From positions 496,001 through 560,000 of the forward strand of contig NW_026570335.1 of the NCBI RefSeq assembly GCF_019649055.1: 64,000 nt of DNA. Reading direction: 5' to 3'. The number at the start of each line of letters is the position of its first letter. The first letter of the stretch is position 1. The notes beneath the pieces are model-generated. The model saw only the letters and a list, made by a program, of their open reading frames with translations. It did not search any database and was not told the origin of the DNA. Positions 9,841-20,637 of the stretch are shown one piece after another. The translations under genes were made by a program, and so were the position numbers. This DNA comes from Paramacrobiotus metropolitanus (Eukaryota > Tardigrada > Eutardigrada > Parachela > Macrobiotidae).

Positions 9841-10430
9841 ACGTTATTATGAGATCGGTTTAAGTCCCTGAGATCGCTTTTTAGCTGATCTACTTCGATC
9901 AAGTTCGATTTTAAAGGTCACTTTTTCGACGAAAAGATCGAGAGGTTTGCCTCTAAATGATCTCGTTCAACTGCTAATATCAATAAAACTGCTGGAAAGA
10001 TCGTTTAGAGTTCGTATTCGGTTGAAATAGATGATCTCAGCTCATCTGTAAAGGTCACTCTCTGATCTGATCTGATCTCAAAGGTCACTGATGATCTCGA
10101 GATGATCGATCTCCGAGATGGTCACTTTTCGGTCAACTCAGTTCGATTGAAAACAGCTTCCTTTAACTGATTTTAGATCATTTACAATGAGAAAAGATCG
10201 TTTTAACTGATGAGAGATCGTTACGAGATCGTTTTAGATCGATCTGATCTGATGTCAAGATCACTGACGATCTCGAGATGATCGATCTCCGAGATGGTCA
10301 CTTTATGGTCACTTCAATTCGATTAAAACCAACTTCCTTTAGTTAAATTCAGATCGTTTCCGATGAAAAGAGATCGATCCCACTGCTGGGAGATCGGTAG
10401 GAGATCGTTTTTAGATCGATTTTACTGTTG
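9840..10430. repeat. GATC-saturated leader with a 175-bp tandem repeat
   Basis: About 30 GATC tetranucleotides occur in roughly 590 bases, where two or three would be expected. Most sit in AGATCGATC, TGATCTCGAGATGATC or CTGATCTGATC contexts. The block GATCTCGAGATGATCGATCT followed by CCGAGATGGTCAC starts at 10,094 and again at 10,269, giving a 175-bp period over two imperfect copies. It lies 5' of the first ORF of the Gypsy element, so it is probably leader or LTR sequence. The coding part of the element is GATC-rich too. Confidence 0.8.
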
Positions 10431-11592
10431 AAATTTTCGACCAATCAAAGTTCGTTTAACTGACCAATCACGTGTACCCGTTAAAATTTTCTGACCGGCC
10501 TGACGTCACAGATCGACGGCCAGACTTGCGTGCCGTGTGCAAAAACTACGCCTACGTCTAGCTCAGCTCAGTACCGACCAATAAGAATTGCGTATTTTAC
10601 GCTTCAACCAATCCGATAATTAATAACGGTTTCTTTTACCTGTCACCGTTCCGATCCCGCAAAAGATGATCCAGATGGTGAAGATGATCCAGATGATCTT
10701 CTCCACAACTCCGATCCCGCGCAGCCGTATTCCGCACGGTTTTGGCGCCTTCCTGTCCGACCTATTCAGCCTTCTGCTGGGCTTGTCAAGCCTACCAGCA
10801 GGTCGCTCTACAACCAATTTGATGGGCGCGAAAAACTGATATCTTGGCACCTCATTCGGTGCTGCCAACTCGTGGCTTCTCGGCTCTTGTGCCCGACAGC
10901 CTTGACCCCAACAAGAGGTGCCGCTGCCTAGCAGAGGAAACAGTACAAGTTCTCCGACAGGAGAGGTCTTACACCGCAACCTTCTGCCGTCTGATTGGAT
11001 ATGCGACGAGTTCTCCTACAGGAGACTCTCTAGTCAGTACAGTCGATAGTAGCAATCCGATAGATGAGCGCGCCTTGCTTCAGATGAGGGAAACCAGTAC
11101 CTTACTGGTGAAATGAGATCGATGAGATCGAGATGATCCAGATCAATATGGCCGTTCGCCAAACAGATGAAAATGGCCGTTCGCCAACAGATTGCTCAGA
11201 AACCGTCTGTTCACGGCTCTGCTACCATATAACCGTGGACCAGGAATGAGTCCAGGACGGAAGCCCAGACTGACAGGACTCCGTGTAGTGTAGAACGTGA
11301 CGTGTTAAAGGAAGAAATGCACAACGCACGATATCCAGTCTACGTTATACACTTTATTAACGTTCTCAATCATGAAAACCAACACACTGACGTTCAGTCA
11401 ACTCAGAGAGCCAAATTCCACCTGCTCTCGACAACTCTAAAGCACTGCGCAGCAGTGAACATAATGAACGGCAGTAGCCGACCAATCAGAGAAGCGCTGC
11501 GTCACAGACGGCAATTCCCCACGGAGTAGTGCAACGAAGCACTCCCGTAGCGCCAGTAGCGTCACGCAGGTGGACGCAAGGGAGCCATCGCC
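10431..11592. other. Non-coding stretch, possible LTR remnant
   Basis: No convincing coding region. The GATC pattern stops abruptly at about 10,430. Short ORFs on both strands show no recognisable protein. The stretch lies between the Gypsy leader and the PLAC exon of papilin unit C, and may hold the 5' LTR plus the 3' UTR of the papilin unit. I could not find matching LTR ends or a target-site duplication. Confidence 0.4.
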
Positions 11593-11718
11593 TCACAGCC
11601 GGATCTGGCCGGATTCCGTGCAGGATTTGCAGCAGAATTTGGCGTAATACTCGTTGTTGCACAACTCCGCCACCACGATCAGTTTGCAGTTGGCGTAGTG
11701 CTCGTTGTCCGTGCATTC
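11593..11718 (-). CDS. Papilin unit C, terminal PLAC exon with stop codon
   Basis: The acceptor is TGACGCAG; the exon then encodes ECTDNEHYANCKLIVVAELC and ends in CCKSCTESGQIRL and TGA. It has six cysteines in the C-x8-C-x8-C-x8-C-C-x2-C spacing of the PLAC (protease and lacunin) domain, which closes papilins, ADAMTSLs and some proprotein convertases. It starts in phase 0, matching the phase-0 end of the Ig exon. This is the only PLAC exon in the window and marks the true C-terminus of the gene. Of the minus-strand units only unit C reaches it. Confidence 0.9.
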   Translation of the reverse strand, partial: ECTDNEHYANCKLIVVAELCNNEYYAKFCCKSCTESGQIRL

Positions 11719-12353
11719 CTGCGTCAGCGGAAATATTAATAATTTTCTGTTACTAAACACTCCGTGAAAATCAAACTTTTATTTTAAAAAAAATTAGTCC
11801 ACAATTCAGTTTTCACTGATTCTTGATTCTTATGTTCAGTTAATTGCAGCATTAAAAAAGATTATTGGAAAATGAATAAATAAAATTTTGAGATCATAGC
11901 AGATATGTGCAGCCGTAATAAGAGATCGAGAGAGGATGATAACAAGCCACTCCACTTCGTTTACGCACTGAACACTACGGTAAATACCGCACGCATCAAC
12001 AGAGCATAGTCAATTTCTGCAACGCGCACGGTGAAAATCGCGTAAAATTGTGTAACCAGCTGCGATACCAGGTAATTGTAGAATTAACGCTTATGTATAT
12101 AAATTCCAAAGACATAAAAAATTAATAAAACAACATTCTGTGATCGTAAAACATTTAAGGAAAATAATTCGTATTATTAAAGATTTGATAACGATAAAAT
12201 GAGTAACAAGGAAATCGGACGGAAAATCAGTATTTCGATAAGAAAATACTTAAGGAAAAACAATTAAATAAAATGCTATTAATGCGGTATAAATGGAAAA
12301 CAAAATTATTGGAAAATTGTCTGGAGTGAGGCATTTTTGCGGTCCCCTGTTAC

Positions 12354-12614
12354 GAAGACGCGGAGGGAATCTGAGCTGCTGCTCTGCTCGTTGCTGGCCT
12401 GGCACTGGTACACGCCGGCGTCTGAGGCCCGCGCGCGTTTAATGAGGAGCGTCCCGTTGGTGAAGACCTGCGAGCGGTCGCCGTCGGAGATGATCTCGTG
12501 CGCGTTCAGGTACCAGCGGACGCGCGGCTGCGGGTACCCGCTGGCCCGGCACTCCAGTCGCAGCTGCCAACCGGAGGCCGGAGGAAGAAGCGATGATCTG
12601 CGCTTTGATCGTCT
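12354..12614 (-). CDS. Papilin unit C, immunoglobulin (I-set) exon
   Basis: A phase 0-0 exon of 87 codons with acceptor TTGCAG and donor GTAACA. It encodes one I-set Ig domain: first Cys in LRLECRASGYP, Trp in RVRWYLN, second Cys in DAGVYQCQASNEQ. The DAGVYQC signature with the preceding LLIKRA strand is diagnostic. It starts with a basic run (RRSKRR), which could be a furin-type site; this is inference only. In papilins the Ig domains lie between the Kunitz series and PLAC, as here. No defect seen. Confidence 0.9.
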
Positions 12615-12748
12615 CTGCAAGGTGCAAATCACAGCGGATTAAAACGGAAATATTACTGATAAATTATTAATTATAAATAATTAAGAAAAGCTCAGCAGTA
12701 CTCAGTACCAGTAATTTTTACTGTGCTGCTATTCATAATATTACTTAC

Positions 12749-12840
12749 AGAAACAAAATTTAGTGGGCAGGAACTGGGATCGTTCTCGTAGCCGTACGGG
12801 CACTGGATTGAGCACGTGCGGGCCGGACATCCCACGCCGA
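12749..12840 (-). CDS. Papilin unit C, antistasin-like exon
   Basis: Acceptor TTGCAG, donor GTAAGTAA; the exon takes up phase 1 from the Kunitz exon and ends in phase 0, as needed by the Ig exon. It encodes GVGCPARTCSIQCPYGYEND and then a short unrelated tail. The C-P-x-x-x-C-x3-C-x2-GY-x-x-D pattern resembles the first half of an antistasin/hirustasin module, a small cysteine-rich protease-inhibitor fold. In unit A the same exon continues with further cysteines (CAYAAC). Unit C therefore has a truncated version that stops before the last cysteines. Domain name moderately sure; exon structure firm. Confidence 0.7.
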
Positions 12841-13243
12841 CTGCAATCGACAATACGTGATCTGTCTCTACTACGGACTGCAGCGAATTTACCTCCATAC
12901 ATCGAGCCACTAAGCCGGAAAATATTAAGCTACTTTATTCCTAGTTTCGGTAAAGAGTACACCAGGTCAACTGAAGCACTCAGCACGTGCTGATGGGCAT
13001 CGTAGTGCAATGGCAAGGCTCATCAGGCATCAAATCGCTGGCAGCGGTTTTGTAGACTTCGACTTTAGACCGATAAGATGCATTACATAATACTTAAAAA
13101 AAGCAATAATATTTTTACTCGTATTTTTACTGCGACTATTCGTTGCAGTTTTAGCGTTGTATTATTTTTCGGAGCGAGAATGTGCTCTGTAATATTTTCT
13201 ACCCAAAGCGCTAAACCTCCTTTAGATAACATTCAGCACTTAC

Positions 13244-13408
13244 ACTGTGTGCAGAAGCCTTCGCACTGTTCCAGCGTGTGGAAATGAATCTGGTTTCCGC
13301 CACGTCCGGTGTACGTGAACGACATGCATTTTCCTTGGGAAATGTCGTAGTAATAACGCGATTGCCGCTCGACGCACGCTCCCCCATCCACAGGCATACT
13401 GCAGAGGG
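13244..13408 (-). CDS. Papilin unit C, Kunitz exon lacking one cysteine
   Basis: Acceptor GGAGCAG, donor GTAAGTG. The exon has the Kunitz/BPTI cysteine spacing: C-x8-C-x15-C, then 7 residues, then x12-C-x3-C. The fourth cysteine is replaced: TYTGRGGNQ here against NTGCGGNQN in unit B2 and YTGCGGNQN in unit A. CGT in place of TGT is a single transition. The missing residue would pair with the cysteine next to the P1 site, so inhibition is probably weakened although the fold could survive. The P1 residue is Val. Splice phases (1 in, 1 out) fit both neighbours. Confidence 0.88.
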
Positions 13409-13759
13409 CTGCTCCACAAAAAACCAAAAACTGACAAATAAATAACATGCACTGAAAAATTATTGCATTACGCCGATTAATAGCTGCCTGTTTCAAATAA
13501 AATGGTGGAGAAATCAATTACAAGTTCACAAATAGTAAGGTATGCACCGCGGACCGATAACCAAGTACTACAAGCGACTTTTGCCGGCTATCGCGCAAAA
13601 TACGCGGGGAATTTTTGTGGTTGATGAAGTACAATGGCATTATGTGGGACAGTACAAAAGGTAAAGGTTGCAACGTTAAATGCTACGAGTACGGCATAAG
13701 CACAGTCAATAAAATAATAATTGTGAAACTTTTTAGACATTTCCGAGTTCAAAATCAAC

Positions 13760-14050
13760 ACCAAAAATCGGGAAAGAATGGTTTACGTTACTTAATGGCA
13801 AGTTTTGTTCAGTGTCGAAGAAAACAACGCATTTATATTTAACACAGCAGGAAAAATGCCCGTTCCTTACCGAGATAGGGATTACAGAGTACTGTATTCT
13901 ACAAAATCATTAGAAAAATCGGGAAAAAAGTTTAAATTATTTAAATGGTAAGTATTGCCCAGTGTCGAAAGAAATTATATATATATAACACTACATTTAT
14001 AAATGGTACAGCGGAAATAAATCCCGTTTCTCACCGAGATAGGGATTCTG
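13760..14050. repeat. Tandem duplication of intron edge including splice donor
   Basis: Two imperfect copies with a period near 164 bp. Each has AAAATCGGGAAA, a TTTAAATGGTAAG-like stretch, CAGTGTCGAA(G/A), and a final CACCGAGATAGGGATT or TACCGAGATAGGGATT block (13,869 and 14,033). The last block spans the exon end and donor of the adjacent Kunitz exon, so a decoy donor (GTAAGG) now lies 164 bp into the intron. Units A and B2 seem to have only one copy. Confidence 0.6.
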
Positions 14051-14307
14051 GCCGGGCGCGGTGGGATAGGTCTGCGCGGGATATTCCGGCGGAATGGTGT
14101 GGACGTTCTCGTCGACGGGCGGCGGAGTGGGCGGGGAAATGACGTGGGCGCAGCTCTGCTGGCACGCTTCCGCCGAAGGGAAGCGGTTGGCGTTGCCCTG
14201 GCAGCCGCCGTACTGGAAGGGCAGGCAGGCGCGCTCGTATTCGTCAAAATAATACACGTTCAGCAGCCCGCGACACGGACCCACCACCTTCGGCGACTCG
14301 CATTTAT
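14035..14307 (-). CDS. Papilin unit C, Kunitz exon with Pro-rich tail
   Basis: Acceptor GAACAG after a long T-run, donor GTGAGA. The exon encodes a complete Kunitz domain: CESPKVVGPCR, then x15, CLPFQYGGC, x12, C-x3-C, all six cysteines at canonical spacing. The residue after the second cysteine (P1) is Arg, suggesting trypsin-like proteases as targets. A proline-rich tail (PPTPPPVDENVHTIPPEYP) links it to the next module. It ends in phase 1, matching the next Kunitz exon. This is the best preserved Kunitz domain in the window. Its counterpart in unit A has lost a cysteine and its frame. Confidence 0.92.
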
Positions 14308-15279
14308 CTGTTCAAAAAAAAAAAAAGTATCAATGCAGCTGATGTGTCCGCTGCAAATAAACACCTGATCAAGATCATCGCTATATTATATTTATATTAT
14401 GGAAATACACTAATAGCTCACCAAATCAGCTCGAGGCGTATAAATGCCGGTTGATCTCTGCCTGATATATTTTTTTGGTAACTACTATACGTCCCAGAAT
14501 TTTAGGGCGCACAGTTAATTTGCAATGCGCCCCGAAGTTTCCGGTCTAAGCAAAAAGGTCAATGATTTATAATGTTATCTTACGTTAAAACTTTGAAATT
14601 CTTGGGCGCATAGCGCTATGCGCATAGCATTTTTATGTCTATAAATGTATCAAAATTACGTAAATGTAAAAACAAATACAATTCGTATATAGATGCATAA
14701 ATAAATTATCCAAATGTAGAATAATGAAGGTAATAAAAAAATGAATAATATGAATTAAGATTATCTATCTGGTCGTGGAGTTTCACCGGCAAAACACTTT
14801 TAAGATATTGATATCACGTACCATACGAGCCTACCTGCATTCCGCCTGGCATTCCGGCTCCGAATCGAACTGGACAAACAAATTAAATTTATTTATTGCT
14901 TTTTTAATTAATTAGTTTTTTTAAATTATTTTTTTTAAAAATTCTGGAAAATATAAGATTTTTTTTCCAGGAAAAAAGAATTCTTTTCCGGAAATTTAGT
15001 TTCCTCTCGTTAAAGCCGTTCTTGTTTAAAGTAACGTCAAAAGCGTGTAATTATTTTTGGACAGAACAAAAAATGTGAATAACATATTCTGACAGAAGTT
15101 ATCAAACCAACACCAGTCAATCGCGATTCATTTATTGTAAAGATGGTACTTTTTCAACCGCTCTGACATTCATTACACTACGTTCAACCGACAAACACTG
15201 CAAACTCAATCACAGTTCCGCTGAAAATCTGCTAATAGCCGGAAGTCACATTACTGACGTAAATCAAAAAAGTTCGTAC

Positions 15280-15854
15280 TGTGTTTGGGCTGTTTGGTGT
15301 GCGGGCACTCCTCGTACCTGGGTCCCTGCGCGAAGGTCACCCCGTCGGGACAACACCCATGATAGCTATTGGCGCAGTGACTCTCCGGACAGCCTTCGCG
15401 TTCCGCGCCCAACGTCATCGTCTGCCCGTCCGCGCAACACCCGAACTCCGTCTGCGCACACTATCCGCGATGGCCGGTTCGCTCTTCTGTTTGCACCTGG
15501 CGTGGTCTGGTCCGCGGGCCGGCACTTTCCCATCCGGACAGCAGACGAACTCGGACCCCCACATTCCGCCGCCGAACCCTCCACGGCGTCCTCGCAGCCC
15601 TCCTGGTTCGCGCCACTGGCCGCTGTGGTGTTGTCCGAACAGCAGCCGAATTGGGAGGTAGCGCAGTCGGTGTCGGTGGCGTTCACTCCGTCCGCGCCGG
15701 TCCCGTCGGCGGTGTCGTGGGTGCGCAGCATCGGTTGGGAGCGGAGTTTGGTCTTGCGGCCGGTGGGCGTCATGACCAGGTCCCCGCCTAGGGTCAGGGT
15801 GTCGTTGTCCGCCGGGGTCGTCTCCGTCGTCACCAAGTCGGCCTCGTCCAGATT
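15280..15854 (-). pseudogene. Papilin unit C, exon with four FGCC cassettes, frameshifted
   Basis: Acceptor TTTTTGTCCAG, donor GTACGAAC. The exon is homologous to unit B2 at 44,352-44,940. It encodes a TTETTPADND acidic lead, a TGRK...SQPMLRT segment and four Cys-rich cassettes of the type C-x2-(S/T)-x-F-G-C-C-x-D-G-x-T. These FGCC cassettes are characteristic of insect papilin/lacunin. Unlike in B2 the frame is broken at least twice, near 15,575 (after EGCEDAVEG) and near 15,450; one cassette also reads FVCC. Unit C therefore cannot encode a full papilin without correction. Confidence 0.85.
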
Positions 15855-16663
15855 CTGGACAAAAAATGTCATGTTCCCAATTTGTGTGAATTAGAATACA
15901 TACAAGATAAATTTTAAATCACGTTACGTCATAAGTTAAATTCAGATATCTTCGTGTTTCTAGCTGTTATTTAACATCAGGGTATCATATTGTAGTTGTG
16001 TATATCACACAGCATAAGCGATGTAAATGTGATTATCCACGGACAATGTGAATTTATTCAAAAAATATTCCGGTAAAAAAACGATGATTCGGTATTGTAC
16101 ATCACATCAAAACCAAAAAAAAAAAAAATTTTTGAAAATACCGAAACTATTTTCCAATACCCTTAGAAGTCTCCCAGATGGTGTTTGGCTACCGTTGTTC
16201 GATAATAATAATAACAATAATAACAATATATCTGTACACGCCCGGTAAATTAACGAATGTCGTAGTAGAGTGGTTCAAAATCCAGTTCTCTTCAGCCGTT
16301 CTGCGACACCTTCTCGAGTAAATGATCATTCGGGCATTAATTAAGAAAAAAATACGTTAACTTTTTGACTGCTACCACTGTTCCGGTTGCCAGATAAAGA
16401 TTTTATTGTTTAGTTCAATATAAATACATTGACATTTTGCGGTTTTTCTTTGTCCAGCTGTAGCGCTATTTATTTTTTAAGAACCGATATACTTCGTAAA
16501 ATTACTGTACTTAAGCTTGTTTTTGATTTTAAAACATTTTCATATTACTGCTGAAATAAAATAAAAATAAAATCAATATTACATATAATAATAAGGAATA
16601 ATATAATAATAATACGATCTACTGCATTAAACTCCCACGCTAATCGGATGCAGAGTGCCTTAC

Positions 16664-16949
16664 CAAGCTGTCGGTGCATGGTGTCGGTGGCGTTCGTGTC
16701 CGTCGCGTTCAGGTCCAGCGCCCCTTTAATTGATGCCCATGGGGAACATGGGGACGAATTTCAGGCGGCGTTGTCGCGCCTTACTTCCGGTGGAATCCGC
16801 ACCGTCCGCCGTGGCGTTGCAGCCGGCCCCATAGGCCGGGTCCCTCGGCCACGGGGGAATTGTCCGGACAACACCCGAACTCCGTCTCCCCACACGCCAC
16901 CCCGGCGTCCTTCTGGGTGGCCCCCCGCCGGCGGTCGAACCCAGGAATC
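16664..16949 (-). pseudogene. Papilin unit C, first FGCC cassette exon, frameshifted
   Basis: The exon encodes GVACGETEFGCCPDNSPVAE, followed by a Cys and then a basic KARQRRLKFVPMFP tail. The same order is seen in units B1 and B2. A frameshift lies in the GACCCGGCCTATGGGG stretch, where B2 has GACCCTACGGGG. Another change upstream shifts the acceptor side (FLGSTAGGGPPRR), and an in-frame TAA follows MFPMGIN. The right edge is only 34 bases from the 18.4-kb insertion, so the insertion sits in the intron just upstream of this exon. Confidence 0.8.
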
Positions 16950-16982
16950 CTTCTATGATCATAACTAATTTACGATAAATCA

Positions 16983-16992
16983 CTTAAGAAAG
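16983..16992. repeat. Left copy of 10-bp target-site duplication CTTAAGAAAG
   Basis: CTTAAGAAAG here is identical to 35,421-35,430. The two copies bracket 18,428 bases. Unit B1 has one related copy at its homologous, unoccupied site (about 48,722-48,731, CCGAAAAAAG). Confidence 0.85.
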
Positions 16993-17180
16993 GCTAAGGC
17001 TATTTAGCCCCAGTACTGCCTAATGGGGGCGGAACAGCTGGTTGGCTATTTTGCCCCAGTCTGGGGTTGGATAACCTATTGGCTATTTTACCCCAGTTCT
17101 CCGTATGAGCAGCTAGATGGCTATTCTGCCCCGGTCTGGGGGTGAATATCTTTTCGGATATTTTGCCCCATACCAGTCCG
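16993..17180 (+). repeat. Left terminal array of GGCTATTTTGCCCCAG units
   Basis: Four to five imperfect copies of GGCTATTTTGCCCCAGT, spaced about 45-55 bp apart, with short G-rich spacers (CTGGGGTTGG, CTGGGGGTGA). The same motif is inverted at the other end of the insertion (35,249-35,420). Confidence 0.85.
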
Positions 17181-17199
17181 GCTGATTGGTTGCCAAAAA

Positions 17200-18417
17200 C
17201 AAGATGCCTTAAAGTGTGTTGGCTAGAGGTAAAAGTGTTCACACAAAGAACTCTTTCTAGGTAACGCAATCTTTAATTGCAAAATTTAAGTTTTTGCTGA
17301 GAGCTCATAGAGGAGGTGAAACTCTAGAAATTTCCGCAAAGTCACCATGTTTTGTGAGTTTTATGGACATCGTCTATATCCGGGATCTTCGCTGTATAGC
17401 TGACGATCTGGAATAAATTCGCTACATTGCTGCGTACTTGTCATGCAGACGGTGTTTTGATTCTGTCTTTTGCTGTCGGAGGCCCTGAATGCTTGCATCG
17501 ACATATCGTCCGTCGGAAGTTCCACTGTGATGGATCCTGGAGAAGTGAAGGCAGGGGTTGCATTTGGTACCTCTACCGGGACTCCATGGGAGCTGCCTCA
17601 TTGTCTTTAATTATTGTTGGCTTAAAGAGAATGTTTCAGCGGCGCTGGATTTGGTAAGGAATGGTAATAGTTAGGTTGCGATTTGCACGGGCTTAAGATT
17701 AACGGCAAAATTAACAATAATTTTAACCTTCGGTAATCTGTGTTTGATGACGGTTTTAGAGCAGGATTAGGATTTCTACGCACGGTTTAAAGTGACCACT
17801 ACCCCTCCCTTAATCTCACATTGGGCAGTTACCGACACATCAAAAGATTCAAATTTGAGTATTCCTAAATCCACATTAAAAGTTACACCATAAACATGCA
17901 CAGAGGAAAACATAACGATGCACATGAGCATTTTTAAATTGTTCTGTGCAACAGCCCGCGTGTGGTAGAGCAGAGCTGTAAAAGCCCAAAACATATCAGT
18001 TAGGTATCAACGTGAACAAATTTTTAACAAATTTTATAACAAATTAACAATCATGCTCAATAAACACCTTTAGAGCTGTCTGACCGCAGCAGAGCCACTC
18101 CACTACGGCTGACACTGAGGATGAAATTTCTGATAAGATGTGGACCGTATGAGATAAATACTGTACTGCTACCCTACCCTTGTCTATTTATTTTGCAGTG
18201 CAGCCGCATGTACGTTTTATGAGCCCATTCAGCTCGCTGTTCCCGATTCACATACACGGCCTGCAACTGCGTGCAGACAGCGGGGAGCTGACTGAACGGT
18301 TGCGGCATTAGCTCTGACTCGCCTACAGTGCAGTAGGCTCAAACCGTACAAAAGTCTGGACAAGTGTCACAACCAAGTAGAACTTGCACGTCCAATAACG
18401 TTGGTTGGATGGTGGCT
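17200..18417. other. Non-coding interior next to the left array
   Basis: No ORF of note, no recognisable protein on either strand, and no match to the region next to the right array. It might be the original interior of the 18.4-kb element. Confidence 0.4.
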
Positions 18418-18751
18418 TTAATATCCTTGCAGAGTCACCGGTACGGTGCAGCAGTGAGAGACCACAAAGGCGGTGTGCCCGTTAACACCAAGGATTTTGG
18501 TGTTCCGCCCCAATAGGTCGGTTTTGATGCCATTGGCTGTGCAGAAGTGCTGGCTGATAAGGGAGGCTTTCCGCTCCAGTGTCCAGCATAGGTAGCTTGT
18601 GGACTGGTCCGATTTGGACTTTGTGTGTCCGTGTTCTGACGGTTTCCGGTTTACGGTTCTTGTCAAGACCAACTGTCACTTCCCGCATCACCAGTACAAT
18701 GATGAACAGCGACACTGGTCTCGGATTTTGCGAAGCATCCTTGATTATCAA
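18418..18751 (-). pseudogene. Decayed Gypsy protease fragment
   Basis: Two overlapping minus-strand readings give a retropepsin active site (PMLDTGAE followed by SLISQHFC) and NGHTAFVVSHCCTVPVTLQG. These match, position by position, the protease of the element at the left edge (LDTGAETSLISRPFC and THYCVAPVTLRKR). At least one frameshift lies just after the active site. The orientation is opposite to the other Gypsy remnants at 19.4-23.6 kb, so this is a separate fragment or the result of an inversion. Confidence 0.7.
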
Positions 18752-19429
18752 GGGCTCTTGTTGGACTAAACTTCTAGTCTGTAAAGCAGATTTTTATTGT
18801 TCAGAAAAAAATTTCGTGAACTGCCGATGGTGCGCACCGTCGGTGCGGTTCCGAGGGGTCGTCTTCCGGTCTGGAGCTTACAGATCCGGGGGGTAGACAC
18901 CTCGAGAGGTTCGGCTGTCCACTCTTCTGGACGGTCGACCTCGCTGTCCGTACTTTACATGGACCATACTTCCGGTGCACGATCGGAGAATGTTTCTGAC
19001 GCTGACCTATGATACGTCATATTTGTGGTGCGACGTCTCGCTATCCCACGTGGTCGGTTGGCCTAAGGATTAATTAAAGCTCCGAACTTCGACTTGGTCG
19101 CAGGTTGGACGACTGTAGGTCTGGTCAAACTTCTTCAGCCAGATGGTCCAGGCGTGACTTCTACACGTACTGGCATGACCGCACTTTTTTGGTCATGTGG
19201 CTTAGTCACCGGTTGGGTGCTAAACCAGGATCCGCCGGCGGGCCGTTGGGCGGCCGACTTGGGATTCTTTGCGGTTATTGACTGTTCAGGAAGGTTAGGT
19301 ATATCCGAAATTTTTGGTTGGTGATAGGTCAGGTGGGATGCCGTTACTCCCTGACTCAGGGTTTCCCGCAGCTGGGCTGGCCCGGTTAGAGCCGCCGCCG
19401 TTGCTGCTCGGCTTCAACTGCTGATCGAT

Positions 19430-20252
19430 CAATGGCGGAAAGGCGATTCTTTCGTTGGCGGGTGTTTGTAATTGCCCCAAATGCCAAATGGGCATGGCGA
19501 CTGAAGAAGTCGGCCGAAAATCCCCGGCCACAGAGGTCGGTCGAAGATCGCCGATTAAGGAAGTCGGTCAACAACAACTCACTATGGAAGTCGACCAACA
19601 GAAAGTCGGCCAACCACCAAATAAGGGAGTCCGACAACAACAGCCGACCAAGAACGGAGAAGAACAGCTGACAACAGAAGTCGGCAAACACCAACCTTTC
19701 ACCAACCTCACCAACCTCGAAGGACGTCCAACAGACAGTGTTGGTCGCCTCGGAGATGGCAGCAGGAACATTCCACCAGCATCTGAACCAGACCAACGAA
19801 GAAGTCGAGGTTTACTAAAACGAAGTTGACCGGTATATTGTCGAACTCAAGCAGACGGACAACGAGGTCGACCGACAACAAGAATACTTTGATCGACTAT
19901 AATCGGAATCCTACTGGTCAGAACTGGACGACAATTCATAGACCAAAATAGCCGGCAGCCGGGCTCACCCAACCGAGGGTCAGCCAATAACATGCCGACC
20001 TAGAAGACTCGAATACCCAACTGGCCTTACAGCTCCATGGACTTAACGATGTCCTCAAGGAACAACAAAGATTCCAAGCTCAGTTGGAATACAACTTGGC
20101 TGAAGCTCCAAAGGTAAACGAGGCGCAACGAAGTCGCATCGTTTACCTGGAATCTCGCGAAGTCAAACTTTACGACTTCGTTGAACAGGCTGCCCAGCAC
20201 ATCACAGTGATGATGCGACAGATGGTTAAAATGGACACTGAAAAAGGTGTCT
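19430..20252 (+). pseudogene. Decayed Gypsy 5' region with coiled coil and GTCGG repeats
   Basis: The first part (19,455-19,829) reads as a low-complexity ORF with repeated EVG(Q/R)xQ units, because the DNA repeats GAAGTCGG(T/C)C. The second part (about 20,011-20,252) encodes a helical segment, LNDVLKEQQRFQAQLEYNLA then VNEAQRSRIVYLESREV, which looks like a coiled coil and ends at TGA. Several stops lie between. The order (coiled coil, then Gln/Pro-rich Gag-like sequence, then RT) mirrors the element at the left edge. Confidence 0.5.
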
Positions 20253-20637
20253 GAGGGAGGAAAAGAAACTCCTTGTACAAAGTCGGGCTGAACCTCCTTC
20301 GAACCGAACATCCAGGCAACAGGACAATTATTCGTCCCAAACGGTACGCGACATCCTGTGCTGCACCAACCCGATCCAAAATTTAGAAGAAGGAGAGTAA
20401 CACCTCTTACTTCGTAGGAGTCGTCACAACCGACCCAATAACCGGAGTGCCTACGCAACCAGACCCAATACCGAGCGCTCCAGAATTGGGACGTAATACG
20501 TTGACTGCAGCACCACATGTGCCAACGTCGAACGTGGCGACAACGACATCAGCTAGTACATACACAAGCACCTCGTACTCAACGCAGACCGCAATGCACG
20601 CGCCCGTACCCAATGCATTTAACCCGATTAATCAGTA

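Larger units (their letters stand above)
1..10430 (-). mobile_element. Ty3/Gypsy-type LTR retrotransposon, 5' and internal part
   Basis: A minus-strand retroelement enters from the left edge. In its own 5' to 3' order it has a GATC-rich leader, a Ser/Thr-rich ORF, a coiled-coil ORF, Gag with a zinc knuckle, a -1 frame ORF, an aspartic protease ORF and RT-RNase H. RT motifs (YIDDVIFAG and LGHILSEEG) place it in Ty3/Gypsy. Integrase and the 3' LTR would lie beyond the window. I could not define the 5' LTR. It may lie within 9.9-11.5 kb, but no TG..CA ends or primer-binding site could be fixed. The reading frame is broken at about 1,285 and at about 8,740, so this copy is probably not active as it stands. 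Confidence 0.85.

Noticed and set aside
12990-13030. tRNA gene
   Set aside because: A box-A-like CGTAGTGCAATGG is present, but no box B, no acceptor stem and no cloverleaf could be drawn.
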